From Ascidiaceihabitans sp029251465 (GTDB taxonomy: Bacteria > Pseudomonadota > Alphaproteobacteria > Rhodobacterales > Rhodobacteraceae), in assembly GCF_042932805.1 (NCBI RefSeq), contig NZ_CP170633.1:372001-436000 (forward strand): a DNA stretch of 64,000 nt, written 5' to 3'. The notes under the pieces were generated by a model. The model saw only the letters and a list, made by a program, of their open reading frames with translations. It had not been told where the DNA came from and made no database searches. The position numbers and the translations under genes are program-made. Below, one piece after another: positions 52,577 to 60,964 of this stretch. Position 1 is the first letter of the stretch. Each line of letters begins with the position of its first letter.

Positions 52577-53662
52577 TTAGCTTTGATTGAGCACGTGGGC
52601 ACTTTGCGTGTCCCACGACAGCCAAATCGCGTCGCCACCTTTTAGATCAAAGCTCGAAAGCTCGCGCTCTTGCATTTGCACCTTAAACTCGTGGCCTTGC
52701 GCGTCTTCAAGAAACAGCGTGACCATCGATCCGACGAATTCCTCGGAAATCAGTTTGCATTGCACCGTGTTGTCACCGGTTGGCTGGTCCAACGCGATGT
52801 GCACCAAATCAGCCGAGATGACAAAACTGGCGTTTTCGCCGTCTTTCAGGGCGACCTCATTTACGGGTACGGTAAAATCGCCAGACGGCGTCGTGATGCG
52901 TGCGCTTGTCCTTGAAATCGTGGCAACTGTACCCGACAAGATGTTGTTTCGGCCCACAAATTCCGCAACGAATTGGTTTGCAGGCGCACGGTAAATGTCT
53001 TTGGGGGTGCCGATTTGAGCAATCTCGCCTTCGCCCATGATCACGACACGATCGGCCATTGCAAAGGCTTCGGATTGCGAATGGGTGACGTAGACGAACG
53101 TAATCCCCAATTCGCGTTGCAGATCGGTCAGGACGGCCTGCATGCGGATCACCAGATGCGCATCAAGCGCTGACAGCGGCTCATCCAGCAGCAAAATTTG
53201 CGGCTCCATCACCAAGGATCGCGCCAGCGCGACACGCTGTTTTTGACCACCAGACAGGGTTGAAATATCGCGGTCAGCGAAGTCCAGAATGCCCATCTTG
53301 TCCAACCACTTTAACGCGCGTTGTTTGCGTTCGGTTTTGTCGACGCCGCGCATTTTCAAGCCGAATTCGACGTTCTCACGTGCACTTAGAAACGGGAACA
53401 AGGCGAGCGATTGCCAAACCAGCGGCGTGTCACGTTCGTGCGGGCGTACGTCGTTCATCACCTGACCGCCGAGGCGAATTTCGCCGCTGGTGGGGGTTTC
53501 TAACCCTGCAAGCATGCGCAAAGTTGTGGTTTTACCGCAGCCCGACGGCCCCATGATTGCCAAAAATTCACCTTCGCGAATTTCGAAATCCAGCTCTTTG
53601 ACGGCGACGAATTTATCGAAGTGTTTTTGAACTTTGTCAAATATTACAAGTGGTTCGCTCAT
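52577..53662 (-). CDS. ABC transporter ATP-binding protein (PotA-like)
   Basis: A 361-residue ATPase: Walker A GPSGCGKTTT, signature LSGGQKQRVALARSL, Walker B ILLLDEPLSALDA, switch His in VTHSQSEA, and a C-terminal TOBE domain (FVGRNNILSGTV). Fits the polyamine/2-aminoethylphosphonate-type importer class. ATGA overlap with the upstream permease. Substrate not determinable; neighbours suggest a nucleobase-like or N-containing compound. Confidence 0.93.
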   Translation of the reverse strand: MSEPLVIFDKVQKHFDKFVAVKELDFEIREGEFLAIMGPSGCGKTTTLRMLAGLETPTSGEIRLGGQVMNDVRPHERDTPLVWQSLALFPFLSARENVEFGLKMRGVDKTERKQRALKWLDKMGILDFADRDISTLSGGQKQRVALARSLVMEPQILLLDEPLSALDAHLVIRMQAVLTDLQRELGITFVYVTHSQSEAFAMADRVVIMGEGEIAQIGTPKDIYRAPANQFVAEFVGRNNILSGTVATISRTSARITTPSGDFTVPVNEVALKDGENASFVISADLVHIALDQPTGDNTVQCKLISEEFVGSMVTLFLEDAQGHEFKVQMQERELSSFDLKGGDAIWLSWDTQSAHVLNQS

Positions 53663-54459
53663 GGTCGGGTACTTTTCATTTGGCGGCTGACAAAGAAGAT
53701 TTGCGCAAGCACGACGAGGGTCATTGAGATGAGGAACACGAATGTGCCGATGGCGTTGACCTGTGGGTCGATGTTGCCTTGCACGATTTCCAGAATGATC
53801 ACGGGCAGCGTTTTGTTCAGGCCCGAGACGAACCAGGACACCGCAAATTCATCGAATGATACGGCCGCCGTCAGGAACAGGCCCGAATAGATTGCCGGCA
53901 TGCAAAACGGGATGATCACATGGCGCATCGTGGCCCATTCAGAGCCACCAAGGTTCCACGCCGCCGCCTCTAGATCGGGATCCATCTGGTTCAGACGCAG
54001 ACGGATCACGGCCATTGCAAATGGCGCCGTAAGCACAGAGTGGGCGATGATAATCGAATAGATTTGCCCCGACATCCCGATCTTGGAAAACCACGCCAGC
54101 ATCGCTAAGGCCATGATAATCAAAGGAATGGTTGGCGGCAGCAGGATCAGCGCGAGGTACGGACCTTTGAAACGGAAATTATAGCGATAATCAGAGTAGG
54201 CGGTGCAAAACCCCAGGAAGGTCGCGATTACAGCCGTTGATGTCGAAACGATCAGACTGTTTAGCGCAGCCTCCCAAACGTCAGGATCAGCAAAGATTTT
54301 AGCGTACCATTGGGTCGTGAAACTGCCCAGCGGGATCGTCGGAAACCGTTGCGAGTTGAACGAGAAAATCAGACTAAAGATGATCGGCGCAAACACAAAC
54401 GCAAAGATCAGCGCCACATAGATGCCGAGGATCACATTCAGGGTGCGGTTGGCCTTCAT
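53659..54459 (-). CDS. ABC transporter permease (PotC/PotI-like)
   Basis: A 266-residue permease with six membrane segments (LGIYVALIFAFVFAPIIFSL first) and the EAA loop EAAAWNLGGSEWATMRHVIIP. ATG 54459 overlaps the upstream permease gene by four bases; the longer ORF from 55110 reads through that gene in another frame and is rejected. Confidence 0.92.
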   Translation of the reverse strand: MKANRTLNVILGIYVALIFAFVFAPIIFSLIFSFNSQRFPTIPLGSFTTQWYAKIFADPDVWEAALNSLIVSTSTAVIATFLGFCTAYSDYRYNFRFKGPYLALILLPPTIPLIIMALAMLAWFSKIGMSGQIYSIIIAHSVLTAPFAMAVIRLRLNQMDPDLEAAAWNLGGSEWATMRHVIIPFCMPAIYSGLFLTAAVSFDEFAVSWFVSGLNKTLPVIILEIVQGNIDPQVNAIGTFVFLISMTLVVLAQIFFVSRQMKSTRP

Positions 54460-55319
54460 TTCGCGCCCTTCCGTTTGCGATAGGCCAGCGCGATGCCACC
54501 GAATGCGATCGCAAACAGCGTGCCCATCATCATGATCGCAACCACGGCGGCGCGGGGCCATTGTTGGCCTGACTTTGTGGTGTCCAGGATCAGGATTGGT
54601 AGCGTCGGTTCTTGGGATCCGCCCAGATAAAACGGGGCCACAAAATCGCCAAACGACAGGATAAAACAAAAGATCGCAGCGATGATCAGGCCGGTTTTTG
54701 ACAGCGGGATGATGACTTGCCAAATGGTTGCCAATGGTTTGCAGCCAAGGTTGCGCGCCGCCTCGATCAAGGTCTTGTCGATGTTGGCCATCGTTACCGT
54801 TTGCAAAATTACCACCAGCGGCAACGTCAGCGTCATGTACCCGACCAGCGTGCCGAAATTGGTGTTCAGCATCGTGTAAGGGCCAAGCCCAATATTGCCC
54901 AACAGCGCGTTCAAAACTCCGCTTTCCGACAGGATCACAAACCATGAAAACGTGCGCACCAGATAGCTGGTGAAGAACGGGATGATCAGCAGGAAGATCG
55001 CCCAGCGACGCGTCGCCTCGCTTGCCCGGAAGGCCAGTGCAAAGGCCGCAGGAAAGGCGATGCACATGGCGCAGACCGTAGAGACGGCCGCGATGAAAAC
55101 CGTGTACCAATAGCTGTCCCAGAAATATCCACGCGACAGCATTTTGGTCCAGTTGACGAACTCGAATGCCTCGGTCATTCGATAGTTTTTAACCAGGAAA
55201 AATGACATCGCGACCATGAACAAGACCGGTCCGACAAAGAACACGAATTGCCAGACAATGATCGGCAGGCGCCACGTCAGCGCGTATAAGTTGATGTTTC
55301 GGCCAGATTTGTTGGGCAT
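54456..55319 (-). CDS. ABC transporter permease (PotB/PotH-like)
   Basis: A 287-residue inner-membrane permease with six segments and the EAA loop EAARNLGCKPLATIWQVIIP. Extended N-terminus (NKSGRNINLYALTWRLP) is common in this class. Its start lies 66 bp after the solute-binding protein gene, with a hairpin in between. Confidence 0.92.
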   Translation of the reverse strand: MPNKSGRNINLYALTWRLPIIVWQFVFFVGPVLFMVAMSFFLVKNYRMTEAFEFVNWTKMLSRGYFWDSYWYTVFIAAVSTVCAMCIAFPAAFALAFRASEATRRWAIFLLIIPFFTSYLVRTFSWFVILSESGVLNALLGNIGLGPYTMLNTNFGTLVGYMTLTLPLVVILQTVTMANIDKTLIEAARNLGCKPLATIWQVIIPLSKTGLIIAAIFCFILSFGDFVAPFYLGGSQEPTLPILILDTTKSGQQWPRAAVVAIMMMGTLFAIAFGGIALAYRKRKGAK

Positions 55320-55341
55320 GAAATCGCTGAGGTCCTTTGTG

Positions 55342-55370
55342 CAAACGGGCGACCAAAAACCGCCCGTTTG
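55342..55370 (-). promoter_or_regulatory. Hairpin between solute-binding protein and permease genes
   Basis: CAAACGGGCG (55342-55351) pairs perfectly with CGCCCGTTTG (55361-55370), loop ACCAAAAAC. There is no T run in the leftward direction. Such stems between a binding-protein gene and its permeases often stabilise the upstream mRNA and cause partial termination, giving an excess of binding protein. Confidence 0.65.
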
Positions 55371-55385
55371 GATGTTCTAAACCGA

Positions 55386-56525
55386 TCAGGCGTTTTTGTA
55401 TTCCGACCAGAAATCGTTCCAGTCTTCTAGCGATTGCTGCTGTGGGATATCGCGGTAATGGATGCGCCCGTCGTTGATCAACGCGATCGGATCGTTGGCC
55501 ATGCCCTCGATCTGATGCGAACGTTTTGCTTCTTTCGGATCGGCTTCGATCAAGGCAGCACGCCCGCCTTTGGTGACGCAGAACCCCGGATAAGCGGCCA
55601 TTTGCGCCGATTTCACCTGACCGGCAGGGGACAGCATGTACTGGATAAAGTTCTTTACCAAATCAGCCTTTTCACTGCCTTTGCCGACCGAATAGCTTTC
55701 GGTGAACTGGATGCCACCCTCTTTGGGGATGGTCGATGCCACGGGCGCGCCGTCTTTTTCCAGAACGCCGGTGATCCAGTCGCCGATGCCGACCATTGCT
55801 TGCATTTCGCCGTTTTTCAGACCGTTGAATGTGCCGCCGTAATCAAAGAATCCACCAACCTGTTTGCGCAGTCCAAGCGTGGTGTCCTGCACCGCGCCCC
55901 ATTTGTCATCATCGATGTCCCAAAGATTTGCGCCATTGCCGTTGTACAGGCTCATCATGCCCAGCGTCGGCAGGTGCCAATCAAAGTGGCCGACCTTGCC
56001 TTCGAGTTCCGGCTTCCAGAAGCAAGAATAGCTTTGCGCCTCTTCTTCGGTGACGGAATTTTTGTTGTAAGACACGCCCAAATGCCCGCCACGCACCATC
56101 ATCGAATAGAGCTTGCCGTCAGACCAGTGGCCGGGAAACTGCGTGAAATCTTCGTGCAGCATGTCGTCCAGCGGATAATCGGCAGCCTCCAGCGGCTCGA
56201 TGTAACCGGCAAGGTTCAGTTGCTGCACAAATTCGGCATCCGACAGAATAATGTCGTAGGTGCCGGGGGGGGACTGTGCGATCAGCGCTAGCATGTTGTC
56301 GCCGCCAGCGTAATATTTGGGGACGAATTTGACATTGTTGGCGGCCTCGTATTCGGCAACCACGTCGGCCTCGCCGTGACCGTACCACGCCAGCATGTTG
56401 ATTTCTGTCGTCGCGGCCCACGCACGGCTCACAAAGGGCATAGTAAGTGCCGCGGCACCGCCCACTCTTAACAGATGGCGACGCGTCGGTTTTCCCAGAA
56501 TGTCTGTATGCGGCGATTTGATCAT
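55386..56525 (-). CDS. Periplasmic solute-binding protein (PotD/PotF-like), Tat-type signal
   Basis: A 379-residue ABC binding protein. The N-terminus has PTRRHLLRVGGAAAL followed by a hydrophobic stretch and FVSRAWAATTE, a twin-Arg signal peptide. The mature part is a spermidine/putrescine-binding-like fold (EINMLAWYGHGEADVVAEYE, TYDIILSDAEFVQQL, GVSYNKNSVTEEEAQSY). ATG 56525 is preferred: GGGAG stands six bases before it but directly abuts ATG 56531. The ligand is unknown. Confidence 0.9.
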   Translation of the reverse strand: MIKSPHTDILGKPTRRHLLRVGGAAALTMPFVSRAWAATTEINMLAWYGHGEADVVAEYEAANNVKFVPKYYAGGDNMLALIAQSPPGTYDIILSDAEFVQQLNLAGYIEPLEAADYPLDDMLHEDFTQFPGHWSDGKLYSMMVRGGHLGVSYNKNSVTEEEAQSYSCFWKPELEGKVGHFDWHLPTLGMMSLYNGNGANLWDIDDDKWGAVQDTTLGLRKQVGGFFDYGGTFNGLKNGEMQAMVGIGDWITGVLEKDGAPVASTIPKEGGIQFTESYSVGKGSEKADLVKNFIQYMLSPAGQVKSAQMAAYPGFCVTKGGRAALIEADPKEAKRSHQIEGMANDPIALINDGRIHYRDIPQQQSLEDWNDFWSEYKNA

Positions 56526-56674
56526 TTTCATCTCCCAGATGTTGGCCCCTGACTTAAAGGCAGAGCATTTTTTGGCGTTTCTGAATCATTGGTTTCAGCA
56601 CCTATTAGTTTGAAAGCTATTGCAAGAGGCACCTTATGGGAAATTTATCGTTCGTATGCTTTCATAACGGTTTC

Positions 56675-57544
56675 TTATGTAAGTGCCTGTTTAAGCGTCG
56701 CTTCGATTTCATTCACGATGTGATGCCCGCTCTGATCCAAACGGGTTTGTCGGTAAAACAGACCGATATGGAGGGGGTCTAGTTCGGGCAAACCGGTGTC
56801 TGGTGACAGCCTTTGCAGCGCTGACAACATGGTCGGTCCGGTCAGGCACGACACCCCCAATCCGTCCAACACAGCCTGCTGAATACTTGCGATGCCGGGG
56901 CTGGAAAATGCAATTCGCCAACGCCGCTTTGCGTGCTTTAGCGCCTCGGTCATCCGGTCCCGATAGATGCACCCGTAGGGGTGGGCGATAAGCGGCAATT
57001 CTTCTGCGTCCCGAAAGGTCAGGCCTTTTGCCGCCACCCAAACCGGTTTTTCCAGCCAGCTTCGGTGCAAGAATTGCTGATCCCCACCGGGATACAAACC
57101 GACAGCAATATCAAGTTCGTCTTTGCGCAAAGCGTCAATTAAATTCCGTGACAGGTCGCAGCGGATTTCCGTTTTGATGTTCGGATTTTGCTGCACAATC
57201 CCCGTCAAACAAGTCTGCAACATGCGCACGCCGTAATCGACAGGTAGCCCGATCCGCAGGGTGCTGTCCTTGGTGTCGCGATCAAATTGACTGACCGCGA
57301 GATCATTCAGGCGCAGGATCTGGCGCGCATGGCCGATCAAGGTCTCGCCCCGTTCCGTCAGCGAAACGCCGCGCCCTTTTCGCAAGACCAAAGGTTGCCC
57401 GACCAAGTCCTCGAGGCGTTTCATTTGCAGGCTGATGGCGGGCTGTGTGCGCCCCAGCAACATGGCGGCATGGGTGTAACTTTCGACTTCGATCACGGTG
57501 ACGAAGGTGCGCAAAAGCTCTGTCGGTAAATTTAGCTGGACCAC
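56675..57544 (-). CDS. LysR-family regulator
   Basis: A 289-residue LysR protein starting at GTG: LLRTFVTVIEVESYTHAAML, GRTQPAISLQMKRLEDLVG and LVLRKGRGVSLTERG, then the effector domain from about residue 93 (STLRIGLPVDYGVRMLQTCL). It stands between the leftward importer genes and the rightward TIM barrel/PRTase pair, 80 bp from the latter, so it is a natural shared regulator. Confidence 0.88.
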   Translation of the reverse strand: MVQLNLPTELLRTFVTVIEVESYTHAAMLLGRTQPAISLQMKRLEDLVGQPLVLRKGRGVSLTERGETLIGHARQILRLNDLAVSQFDRDTKDSTLRIGLPVDYGVRMLQTCLTGIVQQNPNIKTEIRCDLSRNLIDALRKDELDIAVGLYPGGDQQFLHRSWLEKPVWVAAKGLTFRDAEELPLIAHPYGCIYRDRMTEALKHAKRRWRIAFSSPGIASIQQAVLDGLGVSCLTGPTMLSALQRLSPDTGLPELDPLHIGLFYRQTRLDQSGHHIVNEIEATLKQALT

Positions 57545-57624
57545 ATTGCTTCCATTATCATTCCATATCTCTTCATTAGGAGTATAAATTTTTGTTATCT
57601 GAAAATCTAACCTAATCTGCAGTC

Positions 57625-58371
57625 ATGAACAGAAATGACTTCCACAAATTGTTTAAGACGCCCGGGCCTGTCGTGTTGCCGGTCATTCATGTGCTCGACA
57701 GCGCGCGGACTCGCCAAAATGTCGAAACCTTGCTTGAGGCAGGTGCACAGGGGTGTTTCCTGATCAACCACGACTTTGCGCCAGAGCAGTTTCTGCCGAT
57801 CATTCGTGACACGCGGGCCGCATTCCCATCGCTTTGGATGGCGGTGAACTTTCTGGCGGTCACGGGAAAGGACGCGTTTCCTATTCTTGGCCAGCTGCAA
57901 TCCGAGGGCTGTCAGGTCGATGCCTACTGGGCCGATGACGCATGCATCGACGAGGACGGCGCGAACAGTGAGGCCAAGGCCATCGCGCAGGCCCGCATCG
58001 ACACCGGCTGGGACGGGCTGTATTTTGGCGGAACCGCATTCAAAAAACAGCGCGAAGTTGACCCAAGCCGCTACGGCGATGCGGCCCGCGAATCCTGCCC
58101 GTTCATGGACGTGATCACCACATCCGGCGTTGCAACGGGCCAGGAAGCCGACCTTGGAAAAATCGAAACATTTCGCGCGGCCATCGGGGATCGCCCCATG
58201 GCGCTTGCCTCGGGGATTTCGCCGGAAAACGCGCAGGCCTACGCGGATGTCGACTGTTTCATGGTCGCAACCGGTATCAATAAACCGGATAACTTTTACG
58301 ACATTGATGCGGGTCGCTTGGCCGAATTGATGTCTATCACACGCACTTTAGCCAAAGGAATTCCATCATGA
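57625..58371 (+). CDS. BtpA/SgcQ-family TIM-barrel protein
   Basis: A 248-residue protein with the BtpA/SgcQ (COG0434-like) layout: VVLPVIHVLDSARTRQNVET, GCFLINHDFAPEQFLPII, FPSLWMAVNFLAV, DAYWADDACIDEDG, GLYFGGTAFKKQREVDP, ITTSGVATGQEAD and LASGISPENAQAYADVDC. The conserved acidic WADD and GGTAF, TTSG and ASGI loops sit where TIM-barrel catalytic ends are expected. Enzymatic activity of the family is not established, though one member affects photosystem I biogenesis. ATGA overlap with the PRTase gene. Confidence 0.8.
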   Translation: MNRNDFHKLFKTPGPVVLPVIHVLDSARTRQNVETLLEAGAQGCFLINHDFAPEQFLPIIRDTRAAFPSLWMAVNFLAVTGKDAFPILGQLQSEGCQVDAYWADDACIDEDGANSEAKAIAQARIDTGWDGLYFGGTAFKKQREVDPSRYGDAARESCPFMDVITTSGVATGQEADLGKIETFRAAIGDRPMALASGISPENAQAYADVDCFMVATGINKPDNFYDIDAGRLAELMSITRTLAKGIPS

Positions 58372-59000
58372 CCACAGCAAACAAAGGCCCGCGCGATGAT
58401 CGTTGGTACCTGAACATTATGGCTCCGAACACGAAGGGCGATAAATTTGCATGGCTTGATCCGACGTCCATCTACATCAACGCCGAGGCGTTTAACGACT
58501 TGCTGGATGATCTGCTGGAGGATTTGAAAGACGTCGAATGTGACGTCGTCGCGGGGCTTGATGCGATGGGTTTTGTTTTGGGTGCGGCCATCGCGGCGCG
58601 TTGCGGAGTTGGTTTCTTGCCGATCCGCAAGGCCGGTAAACTGTGTGTTGATACGGATAAAGTGTCGTTTGGAAACTATTCGGGTCGCACGCAGGACATG
58701 GAAATGCGTCTGCCTGCGTTTGCCCCGGGCACGCGTGTTTTGCTGGTTGATCAATGGGTTGAAACGGGCGGTACGATGGATGGCTCAGTTCGTCTGGTCG
58801 AACGTCAAAAAGGTGTCGTCGCCGGCATGGTTGCTGTCGCCATCGAAGAAAACGAACGCACCAACGGGTACCGCGCGACCTATCCTTGCGTGTCGGCCGT
58901 TGTTCCAGGATCGCGTTGGCAAACCGAATGCAACAGCCAGACTTTGTCCAGCTTTGATACCTACAATCCAGAGTCTGCATTTCCGCAAACCAAACGATAG
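58368..59000 (+). CDS. Purine-type phosphoribosyltransferase-like protein
   Basis: A 210-residue type I PRTase: the PRPP loop VLLVDQWVETGGTMDGSVRL with the acidic pair replaced by Asp-Gln, GLDAMGFVLGAAIAARCGVG before it and LPIRKAGKL as the hood segment. Resembles adenine PRTase by fold, but the loop has Gln where Asp is usual, so its base specificity or activity may differ. It overlaps the TIM barrel gene by four bases, so the two very likely act together. Confidence 0.8.
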   Translation: MTTANKGPRDDRWYLNIMAPNTKGDKFAWLDPTSIYINAEAFNDLLDDLLEDLKDVECDVVAGLDAMGFVLGAAIAARCGVGFLPIRKAGKLCVDTDKVSFGNYSGRTQDMEMRLPAFAPGTRVLLVDQWVETGGTMDGSVRLVERQKGVVAGMVAVAIEENERTNGYRATYPCVSAVVPGSRWQTECNSQTLSSFDTYNPESAFPQTKR

Positions 59001-59013
59001 CCGCAATCCTAAG

Positions 59014-59079
59014 GTGCAGGCGCTCTGGGCTTTAATGTCTTTCCAGGATCGCGCGTCTGCACACTTTTGGTCGTTTTTT
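59014..59079 (+). terminator. Branched-stem terminator after the PRTase gene
   Basis: GTGCAG (59014-59019), GCGC (59020-59023) and CTGG (59025-59028) pair in order with CTGCAC (59057-59062), GCGC (59051-59054) and CCAG (59043-59046), with small bulges. TTTT and then TTTTTT follow on the plus strand. It ends the rightward pair. Confidence 0.55.
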
Positions 59080-59106
59080 GTGCCAAATTAGCTGCTCTGC
59101 TCGTGC

Positions 59107-59490
59107 CTAGATGGCAGGCGGCCCTGCTGGGCAGTCAATGAAATACCCCCAACCGCCATTCGCCAGTTTCTTGGCAACTTCGGTTGATTGCCCTTGGGCC
59201 ATGACATTGCCGCCTGCATCCTTAATGCTCCAGTTGGCTTGCAACAGGGCTGTGTCGCCGTTGATCGTTTCGCTGGTCACGCTCGATTCCAAAATCGGGC
59301 GCAAAGGAATGAAATCCTGAAAGGCAGCCCGCGCGCCATCGAGACCCAAAGCAGGGGGCGCACCGGCAGGGAAAAAGATCTGACATTCAGGGTGAAACAT
59401 CGACACGACCCCCTCAAGATCCCCATCCCTCAGGTACCCGGCAACACAGGTCGCGATGTCGCTTGGCTTTGCGGCGATTTTCATGCTCAT
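59107..59490 (-). CDS. SnoaL-like protein
   Basis: A 127-residue NTF2-like protein: ATCVAGYLRDGDLEGVVSMF (N-terminal helices), PECQIFFPAGAPPALG, then LLQANWSIKDAGGNVMAQG. ATG 59490 follows AAAGGAATG; it lies four bases after the next gene's stop. Function unknown. Confidence 0.78.
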   Translation of the reverse strand: MSMKIAAKPSDIATCVAGYLRDGDLEGVVSMFHPECQIFFPAGAPPALGLDGARAAFQDFIPLRPILESSVTSETINGDTALLQANWSIKDAGGNVMAQGQSTEVAKKLANGGWGYFIDCPAGPPAI

Positions 59491-59494
59491 TCGT

Positions 59495-59893
59495 TCATTC
59501 CTTTGACCAAGCGTTGTTGTCCATGTCGATGACCATTTTCCATGACCCATCCGCGTGGCGACGGTAGCCTAGCAGCAAACGACCTGAACCGCCGCTCTTT
59601 TGGCCGTCCTTTTTTGACGTCACTTCGACGGTGAAATGGCCCATAACGACGGCAAAATCGCCATAGATTGCCAAATGCTCTGTGGTGAAGCCCGATTTGA
59701 ACGTCGCGGCAGCAATGCGCGGCGCGTATTTGTCGCGGATGTGGTCCGGTCCGATCGCGGTGGGCGTCTTTTCGTTGGCGGTGATACACTCGGGGTCGCA
59801 CGTGTCGAGCATGCCTTGCAAATCACCTGCATCGAGGCTGGTAAGCCATTTTTCGACAACGGCTTGGACGTCAATTTTGTCTTGGTCAGTCAT
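59495..59893 (-). CDS. SnoaL-like / DUF4440-type protein
   Basis: A 132-residue NTF2-like protein: VVEKWLTSLDAGDLQGMLDT, CDPECITANEKTPTAIG, HLAIYGDFAVVMGHFTVEV. A paralogue of the next SnoaL-like gene. AAAGG precedes ATG 59893. Probably co-transcribed with the PNPOx-family gene upstream. Confidence 0.8.
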   Translation of the reverse strand: MTDQDKIDVQAVVEKWLTSLDAGDLQGMLDTCDPECITANEKTPTAIGPDHIRDKYAPRIAAATFKSGFTTEHLAIYGDFAVVMGHFTVEVTSKKDGQKSGGSGRLLLGYRRHADGSWKMVIDMDNNAWSKE

Positions 59894-59904
59894 GGTACAA
59901 CCTT

Positions 59905-60861
59905 TCAGAGGTGGTGTTGATTTGAATGCGGCGTGGGGCTGTGCGGGGATGCATCGTGAAAGATCCAACGCAGGGTTGTGGCTTGTGGCGTGAACCGCAC
60001 TTGCGTCACGTCGATCTGTAGAAGGCGAAGCGCCTTTGGGTATTTTGCGATCTCAACCGGATCGTCGATCAGACGCGTAATACCGTTCAGATGCGTTGTG
60101 TCGCCGGTTTGAAAATCGATGAACAGCAGTGCGGCGGTAGGGTTCAGTTGCAGATTGCCAAACGTATTGAACAGGTTGTTGCCGAAATAATCCGGCAAGG
60201 TCAGCGTGTTGCCATCAACCTTTACAAAACCAGGCAGACCACTGCGCGTTGACATGTCTGCGCCGTCGTATTGGGCACCAGTGCCGCCATCGAAAAAGCT
60301 CGCGATCAGGAACATGTCGGCCGCGCGGACCGTTTTGCGGTTTTGATCGCTCAGGGCGTTTCGGGTTTGCGGCGGTGCTGGGTTCAAGTGCGAATAGGGC
60401 TGGGTAAGGGTCCTGACATTTGTGTATTTCGGGCAATTTCCATAACTTTGCGTGACGCGAATATCGATGTGATCCGATGTCACCGACGCGATGCGTCCAT
60501 GCATCCGGTTGCGCCTGCGATTTGACATATCAATGCCAACAACACCGATCATGGCTCCGGGTTTCAAGTCGCCCAAATGCGCCAAAACATCCGAAGAAAT
60601 CGCGCCGATGCGCAGGGTTTGCGTGTCCGGTGTGTTTAGGAACCCCTTCGCGCCAGAGATCATCGTGGCCCGCAACGTTCCGGCGGGATCAACGGCGCTG
60701 ACAAACAGATATTCCAAACCAGCGTAGAATTCCCGGTGCTGGTCAATCAGATGATCTTTCATCAAAACCTTGCTGAACTGCTCTGTGCGTTCACGGCTGC
60801 CGACCTGCTGCTGAAGCCGGGCCTCGCCGGTGTGGTAAAATTCTGACTGTAGGTCGGTCAT
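59905..60861 (-). CDS. Pyridoxamine 5'-phosphate oxidase-family flavoprotein
   Basis: A 318-residue protein with a split-barrel FMN-binding domain: QHREFYAGLEYLFVSAVDPA, GTLRATMISGAKGFLNTPDT, and C-terminal TAALLFIDFQTGDTTHLNGI. A typical family motif for the flavin is in the LGDLKPGAMIGVVGIDM region. AGGAG precedes the ATG. The reaction is unknown. Divergent from the next LysR gene. Confidence 0.82.
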   Translation of the reverse strand: MTDLQSEFYHTGEARLQQQVGSRERTEQFSKVLMKDHLIDQHREFYAGLEYLFVSAVDPAGTLRATMISGAKGFLNTPDTQTLRIGAISSDVLAHLGDLKPGAMIGVVGIDMSNRRRNRMHGRIASVTSDHIDIRVTQSYGNCPKYTNVRTLTQPYSHLNPAPPQTRNALSDQNRKTVRAADMFLIASFFDGGTGAQYDGADMSTRSGLPGFVKVDGNTLTLPDYFGNNLFNTFGNLQLNPTAALLFIDFQTGDTTHLNGITRLIDDPVEIAKYPKALRLLQIDVTQVRFTPQATTLRWIFHDASPHSPTPHSNQHHL

Positions 60862-60964
60862 TGGAACGCTCCTAAGGCATCATTGTCCGTCCTCTTTAAC
60901 TAGGTGAAGTTGTTCGTTAGGATTACCCGTGAATGGGCGAACACTTTGATCGGAAAACCGTACA

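Noticed and set aside
54459..55110. N-terminal extension of the second permease
   Set aside because: Reads the first permease in another frame; the ATG at 54459 with ATGA overlap is the sensible start.
55434..56291. Plus-strand frame of 285 codons opposite the solute-binding protein
   Set aside because: Antisense shadow; the binding protein has a signal peptide and family segments.
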